A stretch of DNA of 48,436 bases from Atopobiaceae bacterium (GCA_017941705.1 JAGAVX010000091.1:1-48436); one strand, 5' to 3'. Positions 8,865-17,485 are shown, counted from the stretch's first letter. The notes: generated from the letters alone by a model not told the origin. Numbers and translations: made by a program.

Positions 8865-10346
8865 CTATCGGTGGTAGTATGTGCGCTTCTCGAACTTTGG
8901 CTCGCAGCACACATTGATGCCCAGCTGGCGATAGGTACGCTCGTCGGTGGGCGAGATGATGACCGAGAAGTACGCGTCACAGCCCTTGAGCTTTTCGGCC
9001 GCGTCGATGACAGCCGCCGCAAGCGGGTTGGATGCAGAGCTGATCGAGAGGGCGATGAGCGTCTCGTCGGAGTGCAGGCGAGGGTTCTTGCTGTGGAGAT
9101 GCGCGATCTTGAGCTTGCAGATGGGCTCGAGGGCGTCATTGCTCACCACATAGATGTCCTTGTCGACGCCCGCCACGCGTTTGAGCGCGTTGAGCAGCAG
9201 TGACGAGGCGCAGCCCAGGATGGTGGACGTCTTTCCCGTGACCACGCTGCCATCAGGGAGCTCCATGGCCGCAGCGGGAAGCCCAGTCTCCTCCTCCTTG
9301 GCCAATGCGGCCGCTCGAGCGGGTGAGAAGTCCTTGTCGACACCCACGTCGTTCATGAGCAGGCGGATGGTCTGCAGCTCGGCCTCACCCACGCCCGTGC
9401 GTTCGAGCCGCTCAGCGGTGGTGAAATAGCGCCTCACGATCTCTGCCTTGGCCGCATGCTTACAGGCCTCGTCGTCGCTGATGCAGTTACCGACCATGTT
9501 CACGCCCATGTCGGTGGGGGATTGATAGGGGCTCTCGCCCATGATGCGCTCCATCATCGACTTGAGCACGGGGAAGGTCTCCACGTCGCGGTTGTAGTTG
9601 ACGGTGACCTTGTCGTAGGCGTCCAGATGGAAGGGGTCGATGATGTTGCGATCATCAAGGTCGGCGGTCGCGGCCTCGTACGCGACGTTGACCGGATGCT
9701 TGAGCGGCAGGTTCCAGACGGGGAAGGTCTCAAACTTTGCATAGCCCGCCTGGACGCCATTCTCAAATTCGTGATAGATCTGCGAGAGGCAGACGGCGAG
9801 CTTGCCCGAGCCCGGACCCGGTGCCGTGACGACGACGAGTGGCTTGCTGGTCTTGGCAAACTCGTTCTTGCCAAAGCCCTCGCTGCTCGCGATCAGGTCG
9901 ACGTTGGTGGGATACCCGTCGATGGGGTAGTGACGGTACACGGGGATGCCAAGGGCCTCGACGCGCGACTGGTACGCCTCTGCGTGGGGCTGGCCGGCAA
10001 AGCGCGTGATGACGATACCGCCGATGCCGATTCCCATGCTCCGGAAGATGTCCAGCAGGCGCAGGGCATCCTCGGCATAGGGAATCCCTAGGTCACTGCG
10101 GCGCTTGTCCTGCTCAATGTCGTTTGCGTTGAGGGCAACGAGCACCTCAGCGTCGTTGGCAAGGCTCGAAAGCATGCGTGCCTTGAGGTCGGGCTCAAAG
10201 CCGGGCAGGACGCGTGAGGCGTGGTAATCGTCAAAAAGCTTGCCGCCAAACTCGAGATAAAGCTTGCCGCCAAACTGGTCGATGCGCTCGCGAATCCGTT
10301 TGGATTGCATCTCGATGTACTTGTCCTTGTCAAAACCCAACTGCAT
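8865..10346 (-). CDS. DUF1846 (UPF0371) family protein
   Basis: 493 residues, full length for DUF1846. The N-terminus (GFDKDKYIEMQSKRI, YLEFGGKLFDDYHASRVLPGF) and the P-loop-like segment VVTAPGPGSGKLAVCLSQ are family hallmarks. The family is widespread in Firmicutes and Actinobacteria; its biochemical role is not established, though the glycine-rich motif suggests nucleotide binding. It is alone on its strand, with a clear start after AGGGGGCC. Base composition resembles its neighbours. Confidence 0.9.
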   Translation of the reverse strand: MQLGFDKDKYIEMQSKRIRERIDQFGGKLYLEFGGKLFDDYHASRVLPGFEPDLKARMLSSLANDAEVLVALNANDIEQDKRRSDLGIPYAEDALRLLDIFRSMGIGIGGIVITRFAGQPHAEAYQSRVEALGIPVYRHYPIDGYPTNVDLIASSEGFGKNEFAKTSKPLVVVTAPGPGSGKLAVCLSQIYHEFENGVQAGYAKFETFPVWNLPLKHPVNVAYEAATADLDDRNIIDPFHLDAYDKVTVNYNRDVETFPVLKSMMERIMGESPYQSPTDMGVNMVGNCISDDEACKHAAKAEIVRRYFTTAERLERTGVGEAELQTIRLLMNDVGVDKDFSPARAAALAKEEETGLPAAAMELPDGSVVTGKTSTILGCASSLLLNALKRVAGVDKDIYVVSNDALEPICKLKIAHLHSKNPRLHSDETLIALSISSASNPLAAAVIDAAEKLKGCDAYFSVIISPTDERTYRQLGINVCCEPKFEKRTYYHR

Positions 10347-10612
10347 ACAGGCCCCCTAGGGTGGTGGTACCGACGCACTAAACCACAACATTTTAGCAAG
10401 CTTCGGATGTCCTTGCCGGATGGTCACATCATTTGTGCTTATGCATGAGCTGTGCGCATGACGTCGTGACAGTGCCAACCTTGGCACGAGTTGTTTATGT
10501 AAGGTGTTTGTAGGTTACATTGATTTAACCATATGCGAAAGCGCCTAGGTCAGCCGCTAGCGTTCGCTCCGCCCCACCCACGTGCCGTGTGCCATGGACG
10601 AGAGGATCAAGC

Positions 10613-11164
10613 GTGTCGTTTGTGATGACTCTCAACGAGTACTGCAACTTGCTTGATTGCTCGAGCAAGGACCTCGCTGAGCGCAGTGGCATTTCGCCCT
10701 CAACACTCAGTAGATATCGTAGCGGACGACGGACTCCGTCGTACGATGGTGATAGCGTGCGAAAACTCGCCGCGGGGATCGTCTCGATTGCTCGTGAGAG
10801 CAACGTCGAGGCAATCGGAACCGAAGAAGAAGTGCTTGCGGATCTGATGGAAGGCCTCAACCATAGCTCGACGACGTTCTCTCGGAGGCTTGATGCGCTC
10901 ATGCGCACCCTTCAGATTTCAAATGTCGAAATGGCGCGCCAGGTTGCGGTCGACCCATCGTATCTCTCACGCATTCGCAATGGCCGTCGGTCACCTGCAG
11001 ATCCCCAGGGCCTTGCCCAGCGTTGCGCAGAATTCATCGTGAGTCACCGCCAGGATCGCGAGCTCTTGCGCGATGCACTCGAAGTCATTGGCGGTGACGA
11101 GAATCACGTTCGCACCGAGTCCGAACTTGAGGATCTCATTGCACGCTGGTTGTTAGAAAAATAG
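10613..11164 (+). CDS. Duplicated helix-turn-helix (XRE-like) DNA-binding protein
   Basis: 183 residues made of two similar halves. The first (about 6-55) has SSKDLAERSGISPSTLSRYRSGRRTPS and the second (about 95-145) has SNVEMARQVAVDPSYLSRIRNGRRSP. Each looks like an XRE/Cro helix-turn-helix with a matching S-R-x-R-x-G-R-R turn, so one protein carries two DNA-reading heads. No ligand domain is visible. The GTG at 10613 is chosen because AGAGGA lies 6 bp upstream; an ATG four codons later is possible. Its target and role are unknown. The upstream 266 bp is AT-richer than average and probably holds its promoter. Confidence 0.7.
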   Translation: MSFVMTLNEYCNLLDCSSKDLAERSGISPSTLSRYRSGRRTPSYDGDSVRKLAAGIVSIARESNVEAIGTEEEVLADLMEGLNHSSTTFSRRLDALMRTLQISNVEMARQVAVDPSYLSRIRNGRRSPADPQGLAQRCAEFIVSHRQDRELLRDALEVIGGDENHVRTESELEDLIARWLLEK

Positions 11165-11203
11165 AACCCGCTCCCAAAGGGCGTAATTGTATACAGAGAC
11201 GAG

Positions 11204-11235
11204 AGGTCCCCGGCATTCGCGAGTGCCGGGGACCT
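11204..11235 (+). terminator. Terminator of the double-HTH gene
   Basis: Perfect 12-bp arms AGGTCCCCGGCA (11204-11215) and its complement (11224-11235), loop of 8, followed by GTTTGTTG. It lies 40 bp past the stop codon. Confidence 0.7.
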
Positions 11236-11265
11236 GTTTGTTGAGGGTACCTGTACCTGTGGTTG

Positions 11266-11301
11266 CGTGGCACGGTTGCTCCCGGGGAACGCCGTGCCAC
11301 G
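11266..11301. repeat. GC-rich palindromic repeat, family 2 copy 3
   Basis: CGTGGCACGG (11266-11275) and CCGTGCCACG (11292-11301) flank TTGCTCCCGGGGAA. Same layout as the copies at 2099 and 8824; again between convergent genes. Confidence 0.75.
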
Positions 11302-11355
11302 ACTGTTGCGTTGGTTGGCATTGTGCAACTGTACAGTCGAGCCGTTGTGGTGGCG

Positions 11356-12381
11356 TTAGTCGGTGCAGATCAGTTCGACCATGCGGTCGATTGCCCACTT
11401 TGCCTCGGGGATGGGGTGGAGTGGGTAGCAGTGGTTGAGGCCACGTCCGATATAGAGCTCGGCATGGACGCCGGTCGCGTTGACGCGATCGTAGAAGAGT
11501 CGCGCATCGGGATAGAGGATCTCGCGGGTGCCGATGAAGACGATGACGTTGCGTAGCGTGCGCACCTCTCCGTTCACCGGGCTCACGCGATAGTCGTTGT
11601 TGCTGAGGTCCTTTGCCCAGATGAGACCGAGCTTCTGCAGTCCCTGGACGCCGAGGATGGGATCGGCCGCCTCGTATTGGATGATGTCGGGGTTGCGCAG
11701 CGCGACGTCGACCAGCGGCGAGATGAGGATGAGACGGCCCGGCTGCTCGAGGTCATGCGTTGGCAGGAACTCGGCGAAGCTTGCGGCGATGCCTCCGCCA
11801 CACGAGTCGCCCATGAGCGTGACGTTTGCGGGTCCGTACTGCTCGATGGTGTCGCAGTAGACCCGCTCCAAGAAGTCGAGCGTCTCGAGCGCCCCGTGTA
11901 CGGGTGCAAGTGGGTACAGAGGCACGATGACCTCTGCGCGCGTGCGCTGCGCAATGGTGTCGACGAACTTCCAATGCTCGGCAGTGGGTTGGGTCAGGAA
12001 GCAGCCGCCGTGAAGGTAGATGACGGCACGGTCGTTGATGGGGCGGCGGTTGACATGGAAGACCTGGCGTCCATCGACGATCTCCTCGGTGACGGCCGTC
12101 TTGAGCGTGACCGTCGAGGGGATGGTGTAGCGGCGGTCGTTGATGTCGGCGCTGTCCAGGATGGTGTTGTCAAGCATCACCATGTCCTTGAGCAGCTCCT
12201 TTCCTCCGCCTGTCGCCTTAAGGTAGATCTCGTTGGCGGTGCTTCGATTGGTGCGATGGTACAGGGCATGCGAGACCAGCGTATAACCAGCGGCAAACAT
12301 GGCCGGAACGCCGGCGGCTACGCCGAGAACCTTGACGATCTTGGGGGCCTTTCTGATGGCTGCAAGAGCGGTGAGTGCCAT
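11356..12381 (-). CDS. Alpha/beta hydrolase, hormone-sensitive-lipase-like esterase
   Basis: 341 residues. A hydrophobic N-terminal segment (about 16-36) may anchor it to the membrane. The oxyanion motif YLHGGCF (about 122-128), the nucleophile elbow GDSCGGG (Ser193), the acid in ILYPDARLFYD and the histidine in GLNHCYPL complete a triad of the HSL/BD-FAE type. Such enzymes hydrolyse short acyl esters. The usual GDSAGG has Cys in place of Ala here, a common variant. It is transcribed alone and converges with the double-HTH gene. Confidence 0.85.
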   Translation of the reverse strand: MALTALAAIRKAPKIVKVLGVAAGVPAMFAAGYTLVSHALYHRTNRSTANEIYLKATGGGKELLKDMVMLDNTILDSADINDRRYTIPSTVTLKTAVTEEIVDGRQVFHVNRRPINDRAVIYLHGGCFLTQPTAEHWKFVDTIAQRTRAEVIVPLYPLAPVHGALETLDFLERVYCDTIEQYGPANVTLMGDSCGGGIAASFAEFLPTHDLEQPGRLILISPLVDVALRNPDIIQYEAADPILGVQGLQKLGLIWAKDLSNNDYRVSPVNGEVRTLRNVIVFIGTREILYPDARLFYDRVNATGVHAELYIGRGLNHCYPLHPIPEAKWAIDRMVELICTD

Positions 12382-12819
12382 GGTGCCTTCTCTCGTGTGG
12401 ACGAACGCGATCGTGACAAGTCATAGGTTAGCAGGACAGACGCCGACCGTCCGTCCATTTGGGTAAAGGGTCACGGACCTGCGGTAATGATTATGGTGGA
12501 TATAAGACTGGTAATATCGTATAACGCTGTTGATGGATATGGAGAACGTTATTCAGCCTACAAGTCAAATCGGCAATTCTGATTCGTTCTGAGTTGTTGC
12601 AAGTATAGCCCTGAAATGCTGTTACTTTGTACGTTATAGTTTGGGATATACATGGCGCAGTCGTCCAAAAATGCATATCTTGCGTCTTTGGCCTCGGACT
12701 TATTTCACAATATTGGAATTTTTGCCAATAAAATCCCATTGTATGCATGATCATGCTACTATGTGACCATCAAGAAAACCTGCGTTGGACTTGGGCTGGC
12801 GCATGATAGGGAGGTTCAT
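12382..12819. other. AT-rich intergenic region between divergent genes
   Basis: 438 bp between the divergent esterase and B3/B4 genes. From about 12,480 it is much richer in A/T than its surroundings. The perfect 12-bp palindrome GCATGATCATGC is at 12745-12756, with a TTGCCA -35-like hexamer at 12722-12727, so promoters for both genes probably lie here. I see no gene or RNA motif. Confidence 0.5.
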
Positions 12820-13539
12820 ATGGAGTTCGTTTGCGAGGATTCGTTCTGGGAGATTTTTCCTGACGCGTCGATCGGCGTTGTCGTGGCCGATGGCATCTTG
12901 CCGACCGACCAGGTGAGCGAGGAGAACGCCGCCAAGGCAGCCAAGCTTTTGGATCGCGCCAATGTGCTCGCCCAGAAGTGGGTTCCCAACAACACCATCT
13001 CGAAGAACGAGGTGCCGGCGGTCTGGCGCGAGGCCTATCGCAAGTTCAAGACCAAGAAGGGCGTGCGCAGCTCGGTCGAGAACCTGCTCAAGCGCGTGCT
13101 CAAGGACAACCCGGTTGGGCACATCAACCCGTCGGTCGACATCTCGAACGCCATCTCGCTCAAGTATGCCATTCCCATGGGTGCCGAGAACGTTGATGCC
13201 TTCGAGGGTACGTTCCGCCTCAAGGTCACCGAGGGTGGAGACTACTTCCTGCCGATTGGAGCCGATGAGAACGACCCGACGCTGCCCGGCGAGCTCTGCT
13301 ATGTGGACGATGCCGGCGCCGTGTGCCGTTGCTGGAACTGGCGTGACGGCCAGCGCACCGAGGTCACCGACGAGACCCCGCACTGCGTGTTCATCATGGA
13401 GAATATCCAGCCCGAGCGCCTTGGCGACCTGCAGGAGGCCGTCGACGAGCTGGCCAGCGAGCTTGAGGAGATTCTCGGTGCGACGGTCACCCACAAGGAG
13501 ATCCTCACGCGCGACAATCCGTCGATGGAGCTCTGCTAG
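12820..13539 (+). CDS. B3/B4 (tRNA-synthetase editing-like) domain protein
   Basis: 239 residues. The whole protein resembles stand-alone B3/B4 domains related to the editing domain of the phenylalanyl-tRNA synthetase beta subunit: VPAVWREAYRKF, DISNAISLKYAIPMGAENVD, CRCWNWRDGQRTEVT and a C-terminal segment on the NIQPERLGDL pattern. Stand-alone members are thought to hydrolyse mischarged aminoacyl-tRNA or to bind amino acids; function here is unproven. The ATG at 12820 follows GGGAGG. A GTG 19 codons upstream has no RBS. A terminator hairpin follows at 13579. Confidence 0.8.
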   Translation: MEFVCEDSFWEIFPDASIGVVVADGILPTDQVSEENAAKAAKLLDRANVLAQKWVPNNTISKNEVPAVWREAYRKFKTKKGVRSSVENLLKRVLKDNPVGHINPSVDISNAISLKYAIPMGAENVDAFEGTFRLKVTEGGDYFLPIGADENDPTLPGELCYVDDAGAVCRCWNWRDGQRTEVTDETPHCVFIMENIQPERLGDLQEAVDELASELEEILGATVTHKEILTRDNPSMELC

Positions 13540-13578
13540 CTGCCATCTGACGGTCGCACGATAGATAGGCACTAACTG

Positions 13579-13657
13579 GCGAGGTTGGTCCTTTGGTTCA
13601 GGCATTGCCCCATGGAGGGTGCGAATGCGGAAAGCGGGGACCGACCTCGCTTTTGTT
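13579..13657 (+). terminator. Terminator after the B3/B4 gene
   Basis: Arms GCGAGGTTGGTCC (13579-13591) and GGACCGACCTCGC (13638-13650) pair over 13 bp with one G-T pair; TTTTGTT follows directly. The loop is long (46 nt) but the distal arm and T-run have terminator form. Confidence 0.6.
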
Positions 13658-13725
13658 GCAAGGCTCGTGAGATACTTGTCGAGCACAATGCAAGCAATGG
13701 GGGATTGCGAGAAGAGGAGTGGGCG

Positions 13726-14343
13726 ATGAAGGTCCTGATGATCAATGGCAGCCCAAAGGCGAAGGGCAACACCGCACGCGCGCTGCGCGAGATGCAGGAG
13801 ATCTTTGAAGCCGAGGGCATCGAGGTTGAGAGCGTGCAGGTCGGGAACAAGGCCGTGCGTGGCTGCGTGGCATGCGGAGGATGCGCGAGCAAGGGCAGGT
13901 GCGTCTTCGATGATGTGGTCAACGAGCTTGCTCCTAAGCTCGAGGAGGCTGATGGCCTGGTGGTTGGTACGCCGGTGTACTACGGTTCTGCAAACGCGAC
14001 CCTCGTGGCCGTGCTCGACCGCCTGTTCTACTCGACACCGTTTGACAAGACCATGAAGGTCGGGGCGGCGGTTGCCGTCGCGCGCCGTGGAGGCCTCACC
14101 GCGACCTTTGACGAGCTCAACAAGTACTTCACCATCAGCGGCATGCCGGTGGCGTCCGGACAGTACTGGAACGGCGTCCATGGGCGGCAGCCCGGTGAGG
14201 CCGAGCAGGATGGCGAGGGACTGCAACAGATGCGCACGCTCGCGCGCAACATGGCCTTCCTCATGAAGTCGATTGCCCTTGGTCGCGAGAAGTATGGCCT
14301 GCCCGAGCGTGAGCCTGGCATCTGGACGCACTTCGTGCGGTAG
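13726..14343 (+). CDS. NAD(P)H-dependent FMN reductase (flavodoxin-like)
   Basis: 205 residues. The N-terminal MKVLMINGSPKAKGNTARAL is the FMN-phosphate-binding loop of the NADPH-dependent FMN reductase/iron-sulfur flavoprotein group. A cysteine cluster GCVACGGCASKGRC (about 46-59) resembles the 4Fe-4S-binding part of archaeal and clostridial iron-sulfur flavoproteins. VGTPVYYGSANA is the second FMN contact. It is probably a cytoplasmic redox enzyme of unknown substrate. The start is set by the motif and by AGAGGAG just upstream. It has its own terminator at 14369. Confidence 0.83.
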   Translation: MKVLMINGSPKAKGNTARALREMQEIFEAEGIEVESVQVGNKAVRGCVACGGCASKGRCVFDDVVNELAPKLEEADGLVVGTPVYYGSANATLVAVLDRLFYSTPFDKTMKVGAAVAVARRGGLTATFDELNKYFTISGMPVASGQYWNGVHGRQPGEAEQDGEGLQQMRTLARNMAFLMKSIALGREKYGLPEREPGIWTHFVR

Positions 14344-14368
14344 GCGACCTCGAATAGAGCCACATGAA

Positions 14369-14405
14369 TCCGGCGCCCCAGACTGCGACAGTTTGGGGCG
14401 CCGGA
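14369..14405. terminator. Bidirectional terminator between convergent genes
   Basis: A 16-bp stem (TCCGGCGCCCCAGACT, 14369-14384, against 14390-14405, one mismatch) with a 5-nt loop sits between the FMN reductase and TrpB-like genes. It could stop both transcripts. Confidence 0.75.
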
Positions 14406-14424
14406 CCATACGTGCGAGGAAGTG

Positions 14425-15837
14425 TTACTCCAGCGGCAGGCCACCCTCTGCCTGGACGCCGGGAACTGCGGGAATGGTGACAAAGCCCATCTCGAGTTCC
14501 TCGTCGGTGGGGACGTGATCGACCATCGTGCCGTTGTTGTAGGCCTCGTATGCGGTCATGTCAAAGTAACCGGTTCCGGTGAGGCCAAAGAGAATGACCT
14601 TCTCCTCTCCGGTCTCCTTGCACTTGAGGGCCTCGTCGATGGCAACGCGTATGGCATGAGCGCTCTCGGGAGCGGGCAGGATGGTCTCGAGCTTGGCGAA
14701 CTGCTCCGCTGCGGCGAACACGTCGGTCTGGGCCACTGCGACTGCCTCAAGGAAGCCGTCGTGTCTGAGCTGGCTGATGATGGGGCTCATGCCGTGATAG
14801 CGCAGGCCGCCTGCATGGTCGGGGCTGGGGATGAAGCCATTGCCCAGCGTGTACATCTTGACGAGCGGGCAGGTCTGGCCGGTGTCGGCAAAGTCGTAGG
14901 CAAAGCGGCCGCGCGTGAGGCTGGGGCAGCTCTTAGGCTCGACGGCCACAAAGCGCGTGTCGGGATGGACGCCGGTCAGCTTGTCGCGCATGAACGGAGC
15001 GATGAGGCCGCCGAGGTTGGAGCCGCCGCCTGCGCAGCCAATGACGATGTCGGGGTACTCGCCGAGCTCCTGCAGTGCCTCGTAGCTCTCCAAGCCGATG
15101 ACGGACTGGTGCAGCAGCACCTGGTTGAGCACGCTGCCAAGCTGGTAGCGCCCGCGGTTCTCGGGTACGTGCAGCGCGCGCTCGACGGCCTCGCTGATGG
15201 CGGTGCCGAGAGAACCAGAGCGGTTTGCCTCGTCGGCGTACATCTTGCGACCGATCTCGGTCTCCTGGCTCGGCGAAGGCGTCACGTGGGCGCCAAAGGT
15301 CTGCATCACGGAGCGACGGAAGGGCTTCTGCTCGTAGCTGGCACGCACCATGAAGACGTCGCAGTTCAGGCCAAAGCGCGCAGCGGCCTCTGAGAGCGCG
15401 GTGCCCCACTGCCCGGCGCCGGTCTCGGTGGTGATGGTCGTGAGCCCTTGCTCGTAGGCATAGTACGCCTGCGCGAGCGCGGAGTTGAGCGTGTGTGAGC
15501 CGCTGGTGTTGTTGCCCTCGAACTTGTAGTAGATCTTGGCGGGCGTCCCGAGCGCCTGCTCCAGGTTGTAGGCGCGGCAGAGCGGGCTCGGGCGATAGAT
15601 CTTGTACATCTCGCGGATGCCCTCGGGGATGTCGACGTAGGCGGTCTCGTCGTCCAGCTCCTGACGGACCAGCTCGTCGGCAAAGACGGGCGCGATGTGG
15701 GCAAACTCCGCGATGGCGCCATTGGGCAGGCGCATGGGCTCGGGCTTGTTGGGCATGTCGGCGCGCAGGTTGTAGTACTGGGTGGGGATCTGGTCCTCGG
15801 ACAGGTAGATGCGGTACGGGTCCTTCTTGGCAGCCAT
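14425..15837 (-). CDS. TrpB-like (TrpB2-type) PLP-fold protein with Lys-to-Thr change
   Basis: 470 residues, the length of TrpB2-type tryptophan synthase beta chains. Conserved parts include RPSPLCRAYNLEQALG (82-97), EGNNTSGSH (107-115), TETGAGQWG and the phosphate-binding GCAGGGSN. In TrpB proteins GSH is followed by the lysine that forms the Schiff base with PLP; here residue 116 is Thr (codon ACG, complement of 15490-15492). If real, normal beta-replacement chemistry should fail. One base (AAG to ACG) makes the difference, so an error is possible. No trpA or other trp gene is adjacent. The ATG at 15835-15837 follows AGGAAGGAGG. A T-box leader lies upstream. Confidence 0.87.
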   Translation of the reverse strand: MAAKKDPYRIYLSEDQIPTQYYNLRADMPNKPEPMRLPNGAIAEFAHIAPVFADELVRQELDDETAYVDIPEGIREMYKIYRPSPLCRAYNLEQALGTPAKIYYKFEGNNTSGSHTLNSALAQAYYAYEQGLTTITTETGAGQWGTALSEAAARFGLNCDVFMVRASYEQKPFRRSVMQTFGAHVTPSPSQETEIGRKMYADEANRSGSLGTAISEAVERALHVPENRGRYQLGSVLNQVLLHQSVIGLESYEALQELGEYPDIVIGCAGGGSNLGGLIAPFMRDKLTGVHPDTRFVAVEPKSCPSLTRGRFAYDFADTGQTCPLVKMYTLGNGFIPSPDHAGGLRYHGMSPIISQLRHDGFLEAVAVAQTDVFAAAEQFAKLETILPAPESAHAIRVAIDEALKCKETGEEKVILFGLTGTGYFDMTAYEAYNNGTMVDHVPTDEELEMGFVTIPAVPGVQAEGGLPLE

Positions 15838-15893
15838 CGTGGCCTCCTTCCTGCGCCGGTTGGCGCACTGAGGACGGACGGCCATCTCTGGCT

Positions 15894-16190
15894 AACAAAA
15901 AACGCCCGTCCTCGACCTATGGGTCTCGAGGACAAGCGCGATAGTCTACGCCTGCGGTGCCACCTCGATTAGCGGACGCAAGGCCCGCTCTCTCTGTGGG
16001 AGCCATCACTCCCTGCCCGATGACGGCGGGCTGCCGTCGCGACTTCCGCCCTGTTGCCAGGGTTTCTTCGCGCCCTCAGCGGGTCCATTATGCCTGCCAG
16101 CTACCGCTCGGATCTCAGCTGCCCGTGCTCTCTGTAGGCGCCTCTGCAGGTTTTACTTCCACTTCGTAGGTTTGGTGGTGCTATGCGATT
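15894..16190 (-). promoter_or_regulatory. T-box riboswitch leader of the TrpB-like gene
   Basis: On the minus strand, CGAGGTGGCACCGCAG (complement of 15952-15967) matches the T-box sequence that pairs with the acceptor end of uncharged tRNA. It is followed by an intrinsic terminator: stem GTCCTCGA/TCGAGGAC, then GGGCGTTTTTT (complement of 15894-15933). Upstream AGAGAG and paired segments look like Stem I. A TGG triplet followed by A (complement of 16085-16087) is a plausible specifier, which would mean tryptophan tRNA, consistent with the gene. The specifier assignment is tentative because I cannot fold the RNA. Confidence 0.85.
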
Positions 16191-16216
16191 GTTTGGGAGT
16201 GTACAACAGGCGTCAA
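16188..16216 (-). promoter_or_regulatory. Candidate promoter of the T-box transcript
   Basis: Minus-strand TTGACG (complement of 16211-16216), 17 bp, then AACAAT (complement of 16188-16193). The spacing is ideal and the -10 hexamer is weak. It sits directly upstream of the T-box leader. Confidence 0.4.
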
Positions 16217-16275
16217 ATGTCGTAAATCGGCGAAACAGAGTCGTTACGATTGGTCACATGCTGCCCTGGCGACTG

Positions 16276-16972
16276 TCACAAGGCCTCGGAGTCCTGCGCA
16301 AGCGCGATGTTCTGCTGCCAACGCGTGAGATTTTGCTGGTAGTTGATGTTGAACGTCTTGGCATAGATGCAGTTGAGCACGTACCTGATGCATTCCTGCG
16401 AATAGAAGGTCGCAAGGCGTTCCGTACGCTCTTCTCCCTGCGGCAGGATGAAGAGACAGTCGGTGCCCATTAGTTGTTCTCTGAGATTGGCATTCGCTGT
16501 GATGACGATCGTCTTGCAGCCGGACGCGCGCATCACCTCGAAGGTCCTTGCGTGGTTCGAGAACAGCGTGCCCGAGTGGCTGACAACGATTGCCAGGTCG
16601 CGGGGGTCGAGTGTGCGCTCAAAGACACCATAGTCCCCCTTGGGCATGCCGTTCGAGCAAACGATGCCGACCTTGTAGAGCAACTGAGCAAACACTTCGC
16701 ATGAGGCGCATGAGTCTCCTATGGCGTAGTACGCGATGCGCCGCGACTCGAGCAGGAGCCGTGCCGCCTTCTTCATGGCCACTATCGACAGGCTTGCATA
16801 GGAGGTGTCGATGGCCTGCTTTGACAGGGCGGCAATCGAACTCGAGATGTCCTCGGTGCTGCTGCCTTTGATGAAGGGACGATCGGGGTTGACGTCAAGT
16901 AGGTTGGTGCGACGGCGCTCGAGATCTCGTGCGATCTCTATGCGTAGTTCCCGGTAGCCCTGCTTCATCACC
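16276..16972 (-). pseudogene. RpiR-family regulator lacking its N-terminal HTH
   Basis: The C-terminal roughly 230 residues of an RpiR regulator. The SIS sugar-phosphate-binding domain is intact (YYAIGDSCASCEVFAQLLYKVGI, VVSHSGTLFSNH, and a C-terminal segment ending ALAQDSEAL). Alignment by eye to the intact paralogs at 29550-30410 and 35330-36187 starts at GYRELRIEIA; the preceding helix-turn-helix of about 60 residues is gone. Upstream sequence instead encodes a PTS EIIC on the other strand. An open frame continues through that region, but it is antisense to real EIIC sequence. Without the HTH it cannot bind DNA in the usual way, so I call it a remnant. Confidence 0.8.
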
Positions 16973-17398
16973 ATCTGCGGTACGGGCATCGCACTGGCCA
17001 TCACGCTGGCCACGCTCATCGCCGGCCGTCGCGACGATACTCGCGCCATCGCCAAGCTGAGCCTGTTCCCCAACCTGTTCAACATCAACGAGACCGTGGT
17101 CTTCGGCATGCCCGTGGTGCTTAACCCGCCCATGTGCGTAGGCTTCATCCTGGCACCGCTGGCTAGCTACATCATCAGCTACGTGCTCACGGCTATCGGC
17201 TTCTGCCCTGTGATGTACATCAACGTGCCTTGGACTACGCCCATCATTCTCTCGGGCTTCCTGGCAAGCGGTGGTAACTTCATGGGCGCCGTGACGCAGC
17301 TGATCTGCCTGGCTGCGGCCACGCTCATCTACATCCCCTGTGTCAAGGCCTACGAGGCCAACAAGAACCGCGAGGATGCGGCTGCCCAGGCAGAGTAG
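16973..17398 (+). pseudogene. C-terminal fragment of a cellobiose-type PTS EIIC
   Basis: About 141 codons matching the last third of lactose/cellobiose-family EIIC permeases: CGTGIALAITLATLIAG, LSLFPNLFNINETVVFGMP, VVLNPPM, then the last membrane segments and a charged tail. The intact paralog at 30615-31928 has 437 residues, so roughly 290-300 N-terminal residues are missing. No start codon or RBS exists at the junction. It abuts the truncated RpiR gene head to head, as expected if a deletion removed the shared promoter and both 5' ends. A terminator still follows. Confidence 0.85.
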
Positions 17399-17460
17399 AG
17401 CTTGTCTGAGGCGGCACGGGGTCTAAGACAGTCCTCTGCCCGAACTACCCTTCCTTCCCT

Positions 17461-17485
17461 AGCCCTGGCTTCGGCCGGGGCTTTT
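17461..17485 (+). terminator. Terminator after the EIIC remnant
   Basis: AGCCCTGGC, the tetraloop TTCG, GCCGGGGCT, then TTTT: a classic intrinsic terminator with one G-T pair. Confidence 0.9.

Noticed and set aside
12751..14409. A 552-codon open frame on the minus strand
   Set aside because: Covers two well-supported + strand genes and their terminator; composition is that of a reverse-strand shadow.
17000..17148. RpiR remnant extended to an ATG at 17148
   Set aside because: The added codons are antisense to genuine EIIC sequence and do not resemble an RpiR HTH.
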